From positions 124,001-188,000 of the forward strand of contig NZ_QJTC01000001.1 in the NCBI RefSeq assembly GCF_003217575.1: 64,000 nt of DNA. Reading direction: 5' to 3'. Of this stretch, positions 60,611 through 64,000 are shown one piece after another. The stretch is from Xylophilus ampelinus. GTDB taxonomy: Bacteria; Pseudomonadota; Gammaproteobacteria; Burkholderiales; Burkholderiaceae_C. A program made the translations under genes and the position numbers. The number at the start of each line of letters is the position of its first letter. The stretch's first letter is position 1. The notes beneath the pieces are model-generated. The model did not search any database. It had not been told where the DNA came from and saw only the letters and a program-made list of their open reading frames with translations.

Positions 60611-61402
60611 ATGGCAATGCCCATCATCCCGTGGCTTGGCGGCAAGCGCCGTCTGGCCGACATCATCATTCCGCGCTTCCCAGCGCATACCTGCTACGTC
60701 GAGGTCTTCGCTGGCGGCGCCGCCCTGTACCTCATGCGGCCGCCGGCAGAGGTCGAGGTCATCAACGACGTGAACGGCGAGCTGGTGAACCTCTACCGCG
60801 TGGTGCAGCGGCATCTGGAGGAATTCGTGCGCCAGTTCAAATGGGCGCTGAGCAGCCGCCAGGTCTTTAAGTGGGCGCAGGAGACGCGGCCCGAGACGCT
60901 CACCGACATCGAGCGTGCCGCACGCTTTTATTATCTGCAGCATCAGGCGTTCGGCGGCAAGGTCAAGGGCCAGACCTGGGGCACCGCCACCACGACGCCG
61001 GCGCCGACCGTCAACCTGCTGCGGCTTGAGGAACAGCTGAGCGCCGCCCACATGCGCCTCCACGGCGCCTACATCGAGCAGCTGGACTGGGCCGAGTGCA
61101 TCCGCCGCTACGACCGGCCGCACACGCTGTTCTATCTCGACCCGCCGTACTGGCAGACCGAGGGCTATGGCGTGCCGTTCGCTTGGGATCAGTATGTGGC
61201 CATGGCGCAGCTGATGCGCCGCATGAAGGGCAAGGCGATACTGAGCATCAACGACCATCCCGAGATCCGAGAGTGCTTCGCTGGGCTGCACTTCGAGGTG
61301 GCGCCAGTAGAGTACACCGTGGGGGGTGGCGCTGGTGTTGAACGGAACGAGCTGCTGATTTCGAGTTGGGATGTTGCTGCCGAGCCGGTTGGCTTGTTCT
61401 GA
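60611..61402 (+). CDS. D12-class adenine-N6 DNA methyltransferase (Dam-like)
   Basis: 263 residues, MAMPIIPWLGGKRRLADIII. SAM-binding EVFAGGAALYL (31-41), VINDVNGELVNLYR and the catalytic FYLDPPYWQ (DPPY 177-180) define the D12/Dam class. No restriction partner is nearby, so self-protection against host restriction or control of phage/host promoters is more likely than a full restriction-modification system. Recognition site unknown. AT-rich DNA follows immediately. Confidence 0.88.
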   Translation: MAMPIIPWLGGKRRLADIIIPRFPAHTCYVEVFAGGAALYLMRPPAEVEVINDVNGELVNLYRVVQRHLEEFVRQFKWALSSRQVFKWAQETRPETLTDIERAARFYYLQHQAFGGKVKGQTWGTATTTPAPTVNLLRLEEQLSAAHMRLHGAYIEQLDWAECIRRYDRPHTLFYLDPPYWQTEGYGVPFAWDQYVAMAQLMRRMKGKAILSINDHPEIRECFAGLHFEVAPVEYTVGGGAGVERNELLISSWDVAAEPVGLF

Positions 61403-61458
61403 TTCCTTGCTCTAATTCATGAAATTTAAATAAGAATTTAATTCTAGTGAGGAAATTT

Positions 61459-62154
61459 ATGAACAATGCATTGGTTTTATTGCGAGGGTTATTAGTTATT
61501 GCGGCGGTATCAATAATATTTTCTTCTGTAATATGGGTTATGCCAGAGCCCACCACTCTAGGCACGACCGATAAAATATCGGTTCTTTCGATGGTAGGTA
61601 CTTGGTTCGCTGGAGTGGGTGCAATTTACGCTGCCTGGACCGCATTGCGCATTGCGAAAGATCAAACGAAAAGTGCAAAAGTTCTAGTTGATCGTCAAAT
61701 ACATGCTGTGAGAATATCCGATGCAATCAAAGGGGCTCACCACTCTATTGCAGTAGTCAATGATATTAGGGGAAGAATTACTTTCATTGAGCAATGTTTT
61801 ATAAGGGGCGATCGATCAATCATCGTATTTATTACCGCTGTAGAAGGACTGTTACGCAGATATGAGTCGCTGTACGACCGGGATTTATATAGAAGCATGC
61901 CAGGCCCGATAGTAGACCAGATAACTGGTCTCTCAGGCCGTACGTTTGGCTTGGAAGCGGTGATGGTCTCCTTGAAAGCGGGAATTGTGGCGCCGGAAAT
62001 GGGGTTGCAGCCCCTCAGATTCATACCGGAAGAAATGACCCAAGCACTAAATAAACTTGAAAAGGCTACTGATTGTTTAATGGATGCATTGCAGGAAGAG
62101 GCGCAAAAATTGTATGAGATCCACATGAGTCATAAAAATTGGGATGGTGATTAA
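61459..62154 (+). CDS. AT-rich membrane protein of unknown function
   Basis: 231 residues from ATG 61459, preceded by GTGAGGAAATTT. Much lower G+C than any neighbour. Two N-terminal hydrophobic segments (VLLRGLLVIAAVSIIFSSVIW; about 37-60 SVLSMVGTWFAGVGAIYAAW), then a soluble cytoplasmic helical domain (RFIPEEMTQALNKLEKATDCLMDAL). No known family. Position between the lysis region and the integrase is a usual place for lysogenic-conversion or phage-exclusion genes; such a role is inferred. Recent acquisition is supported by composition. Confidence 0.68.
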   Translation: MNNALVLLRGLLVIAAVSIIFSSVIWVMPEPTTLGTTDKISVLSMVGTWFAGVGAIYAAWTALRIAKDQTKSAKVLVDRQIHAVRISDAIKGAHHSIAVVNDIRGRITFIEQCFIRGDRSIIVFITAVEGLLRRYESLYDRDLYRSMPGPIVDQITGLSGRTFGLEAVMVSLKAGIVAPEMGLQPLRFIPEEMTQALNKLEKATDCLMDALQEEAQKLYEIHMSHKNWDGD

Positions 62155-62221
62155 TCCGGAATTTTCAATGGCCCTATTGGTTTTATAGAATTAGCGAATT
62201 GATTAAAAGCAGAAGCCTTGA

Positions 62222-62449
62222 TTAAAAAGGCGCATTTGACCGGGTTACCGAGACCGGGCCCGGCCCGGCATACACTAGCGCCAGCGTCTCCTTCACCCGC
62301 ACCTGCCACAGCGCGCCGCTCTCCCGCACGACATAGGCATCCGGCGCCAGCGGCAGGATATTGGTGGTGCTCCACGCGAAACGGTGATGGCGCTGCATCG
62401 ACGTGGGCGGCTCTGGCGTCTGCAGCAGGGTAGGGTGGTTGTCTTGCAT
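62222..62449 (-). CDS. Small phage protein of unknown function
   Basis: 75 residues from ATG 62449 (MQDNHPTLLQTPEPPTSMQRHH). Mixed beta strands, SGALWQVRVKETLALVYAG. Unknown. Follows the 173-residue gene by seven bases on the minus strand; the open frame extends upstream to 62542 but overlaps that gene. Part of the block downstream of the integrase. Confidence 0.5.
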   Translation of the reverse strand: MQDNHPTLLQTPEPPTSMQRHHRFAWSTTNILPLAPDAYVVRESGALWQVRVKETLALVYAGPGPVSVTRSNAPF

Positions 62450-62456
62450 GGCCGCC

Positions 62457-62978
62457 TCAGAAAAGGTCGATCTGGCCGGGTGATTGCGCTGGTGGTGGCG
62501 CCTCGCGCGCGGCCTTGATTCGAGCCGCCGCGGCCAACTCATCCCGGCGCCGCACGATGGTGGCGCTGAACCACGCTTTGTGCGCTGTCCCAGTCGTCAG
62601 CGCCCCCAGGCCTTCGGATTGCAGCTGCGCGGCTGCACCGGCCCACTTGCGCAGCAGTTCGCGGCCTGCCGGCTCCAGCTCTTCCAGCGGCATCTCCCTC
62701 GACTCTTGCGCCGCCCGCAGCGCGGCCAGCACTTGGCGCGGGCCGCCGAGTAGCAGCTCGAATGCACGACGGTATTGGTGGAGGGCGGCCGCCACCTCGC
62801 CTGCTTCGCGCTGCCCTTTGGGGTCATACCCCTGCAGGCGCACCTCGACGCACTCGCGCGCCAGCTGGTCCTCGGCATCTTCGGCCTGGTCGATCTGGTC
62901 GACCGGCCGGCCGTTTCGTTCTTGCATCGCAGCACCGATGCGATGCAGCGTTTCGTCCATGCTCAGACGCATCGTCAT
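62457..62978 (-). CDS. Phage protein of unknown function
   Basis: 173 residues, MTMRLSMDETLHRIGAAMQERNG. Helical and charged: DQIDQAEDAEDQLARECVEV, AAALHQYRRAFELLLGG, ending PPPAQSPGQIDLF, whose terminal IDLF might be a protein-interaction motif such as a sliding-clamp-binding peptide (Q-x2-[IL]-x2-F type: QIDLF). This is a suggestion only. Transcribed with the genes downstream of the integrase. Confidence 0.55.
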   Translation of the reverse strand: MTMRLSMDETLHRIGAAMQERNGRPVDQIDQAEDAEDQLARECVEVRLQGYDPKGQREAGEVAAALHQYRRAFELLLGGPRQVLAALRAAQESREMPLEELEPAGRELLRKWAGAAAQLQSEGLGALTTGTAHKAWFSATIVRRRDELAAAARIKAAREAPPPAQSPGQIDLF

Positions 62979-62996
62979 GGCCGCTGCCCATAGGTG

Positions 62997-63404
62997 TTAC
63001 CCGTGCGCACGTTCGCGCTCCAGCCGTTGCCGCCGCACATCCTCCTTGCGGCCCACGGACATCACCAATGCACGCAAATCGTCTTCGGTGATGCTCACCG
63101 CCCACATTTGGGTCGTGATCGAGCGAGGGCTGCCGATGCGAATGTCCTGACCCCTGATCAACATGCCTCCCTCAATTCGCACGACCCTCGCGAAGCTCAA
63201 GGTTGCGCGTTCCCGTTTTTTGGTGTCGGGGTCCACCAGGATCGCATGTTCTTCCGGTTGGCCCCACGGGCGCGGTCGATTGAACGCCAGCCATCCATGT
63301 ATCGGCGGGCGCGCCAACACCTCGTCAACTGGCCGTCGAGCGCCGTTCGTTCGGAGAGGGTAGATGTAGCAAAGCACTGTAAAAGCATACAGTTCTTGCG
63401 GCAC
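62997..63404 (-). CDS. SOS-peptidase-like or small phage protein, unknown
   Basis: 135 residues, MPQELYAFTVLCYIYPLRTNG. IHGWLAFNRPRPWGQPEEHAILV and VRIEGGMLIRGQDIRIG do not match a family I can name; the name given is descriptive of position only, and a peptidase role is not supported. C-terminus is strongly basic (RKEDVRRQRLERERAHG). Follows the integrase stop by 58 bases. Confidence 0.5.
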   Translation of the reverse strand: MPQELYAFTVLCYIYPLRTNGARRPVDEVLARPPIHGWLAFNRPRPWGQPEEHAILVDPDTKKRERATLSFARVVRIEGGMLIRGQDIRIGSPRSITTQMWAVSITEDDLRALVMSVGRKEDVRRQRLERERAHG

Positions 63405-63462
63405 AATAGCGCCCGGTTTGGGTCGGCTTTACGTGCCTAGGCCGCCGCATGCAAGCGGGGCA

Positions 63463-64000
63463 TCAGGTCGGCTGACAGGCGGCAAGCGCTTCAAGCTTTT
63501 GCGACAACTTCTCGAGCCAGGCTCGGCGCTCTTTGTCGTACGTATATGCGTTGTATGTGGCCACGATCTCGGGCGGCAGGTGGCCGATGATCGCCTCGGC
63601 AATCTCGTCGCTGCAACCGATGGAGGCCAACAGCGTGCGCGCCGTGCGCCGCAGCTGGTGCGGCGTCCAATGCGTCACAGGCAACACCAGGCCATCGCCT
63701 GTGCGCTGCGTCGCTTTGCTCGAATAAGGCTGCAAGCCGTAGATGTACGTCGAAAAATCGTGCTGGGTGTACTGCTCGCCGCGCGCATCCTCGAACAGCC
63801 AGCCCGAATCGCCGATGGTGTCTAGCCGGCGGCGCACGATATCTAGCGCCCTGCCGATCAACGGGACGCGCAGGTCTGTGGCATCGTCGGCCCGGGCATT
63901 TTTCGTCAGCGCCTTGGGAACTGTCCACCACCATCCATCCGCTTCCTTGGTGACGTGCGCCGCACGCATAGCCAGAATCTCGCTGCCGCGCGTGCAAGTC
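63463..64000 (-). CDS. int: Tyrosine integrase, C-terminal half (partial)
   Basis: At least 179 residues are visible; the start lies beyond the right edge. Catalytic features present: the first Arg in TRGSEILAMRA near the edge, the box HQLRRTARTLLAS (His-x2-Arg), a second His in IGHLPPEI and the nucleophilic Tyr in VATYNAYTYDKERR. P4/lambda-type phage integrase that would recombine attP with the tRNA-Gly target. In the circular phage it would be just beyond attP from the AlpA-like gene, on the same strand. Confidence 0.92.
   Translation of the reverse strand, partial: TCTRGSEILAMRAAHVTKEADGWWWTVPKALTKNARADDATDLRVPLIGRALDIVRRRLDTIGDSGWLFEDARGEQYTQHDFSTYIYGLQPYSSKATQRTGDGLVLPVTHWTPHQLRRTARTLLASIGCSDEIAEAIIGHLPPEIVATYNAYTYDKERRAWLEKLSQKLEALAACQPT

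Larger units (their letters stand above)
18587..64000. mobile_element. Lambda-like siphovirus prophage (right end beyond the window)
   Basis: A contiguous set of phage modules follows the broken tRNA-Gly: excisionase candidate and leftward early operon, repressor/Cro switch, primase-helicase, terminases, portal-protease-scaffold-capsid, tail tube, tape measure, tail tip and fibre, endolysin/holin, and a tyrosine integrase at the right edge. The late order Nu1-A-W-B-C/Nu3-D-E-FII follows lambda with insertions. All structural genes are uninterrupted, so the element could be inducible. The left limit is set by loss of tRNA identity at about 18587-18590; the right attachment site is not in view. 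Confidence 0.92.

Overview
The first 18.5 kb is ordinary chromosome of a high-G+C betaproteobacterium. The gene order yebC-purD-hemF-nadD-rsfS-rlmH-maf-rng, followed by tolB-pal-cpoB-tcdA, is the arrangement I would expect in Comamonadaceae (Acidovorax, Variovorax or Xylophilus relatives). The genus cannot be fixed from this window. From about 18.59 kb to beyond the right edge lies a single large prophage with a lambda-like siphovirus layout, more than 45 kb long. Its right end is outside the window.

Chromosome (1-18.56 kb). On the minus strand are the 2Fe-2S and FAD subunits of a Tat-exported molybdenum aldehyde oxidoreductase (PaoAB-like, FAD subunit cut by the window edge) and a YjgR/HerA-type ATPase. 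On the plus strand follow yebC, a tightly overlapped run purD-hemF-nadD-rsfS, then rlmH, maf and rng. msbA is on the minus strand and divergent from tolB-pal-cpoB, which leads into tcdA, a LacI-family regulator and a D-2-hydroxyacid dehydrogenase. The 5' part of a tRNA-Gly gene stands at 18563 and loses tRNA character after about 24-28 bases, marking the prophage junction.

Prophage early left arm (18.7-24.8 kb, minus strand): about fourteen small, mostly overlapping genes. They include an AlpA-like excisionase candidate next to the attachment site, an ASCH protein, a large ParB-like protein, a MazG-like protein and a P-loop protein. The switch region at 24.8-25.45 kb holds a short repressor, a divergent YdaS/Cro-like gene and repeated TTCTACA-type operators at both the left promoter and the repressor/Cro interval. 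Rightward early genes (25.4-29.7 kb) encode a CII-like regulator, a Toprim primase-like protein and an SF3 helicase, followed by a 540-bp non-coding region with a cluster of CGTAAC repeats.

Late genes (30.2-60.4 kb, plus strand): small terminase; a DNA-modification-like island (PAPS-reductase-family protein, C5 cytosine methyltransferase); large terminase; two non-structural insertions at 36.1-37.2 kb; portal, S49 protease with nested scaffold, decoration protein, capsid; head-tail connectors; tail tube; tape measure; tail tip proteins and fibre; a lytic transglycosylase endolysin and a holin-like membrane protein. A D12-class adenine methyltransferase, an AT-rich membrane-protein gene of unknown function, three small minus-strand genes and the C-terminal half of a tyrosine integrase end the window. 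In the circular phage genome the integrase and those three genes would lie directly downstream of the left-arm operon, so integration appears to split one leftward gene block in two.

Points most worth a second look: a one-base insertion that joins paoA and paoB into one frame; a C5 methyltransferase whose C-terminal 740 bp is open in two frames that both look protein-like; a four-fold TTC(C/G)GAA array at exact 10-bp spacing; the truncated tRNA-Gly; the modification island between the terminase genes; and the AT-rich membrane gene at 61459.
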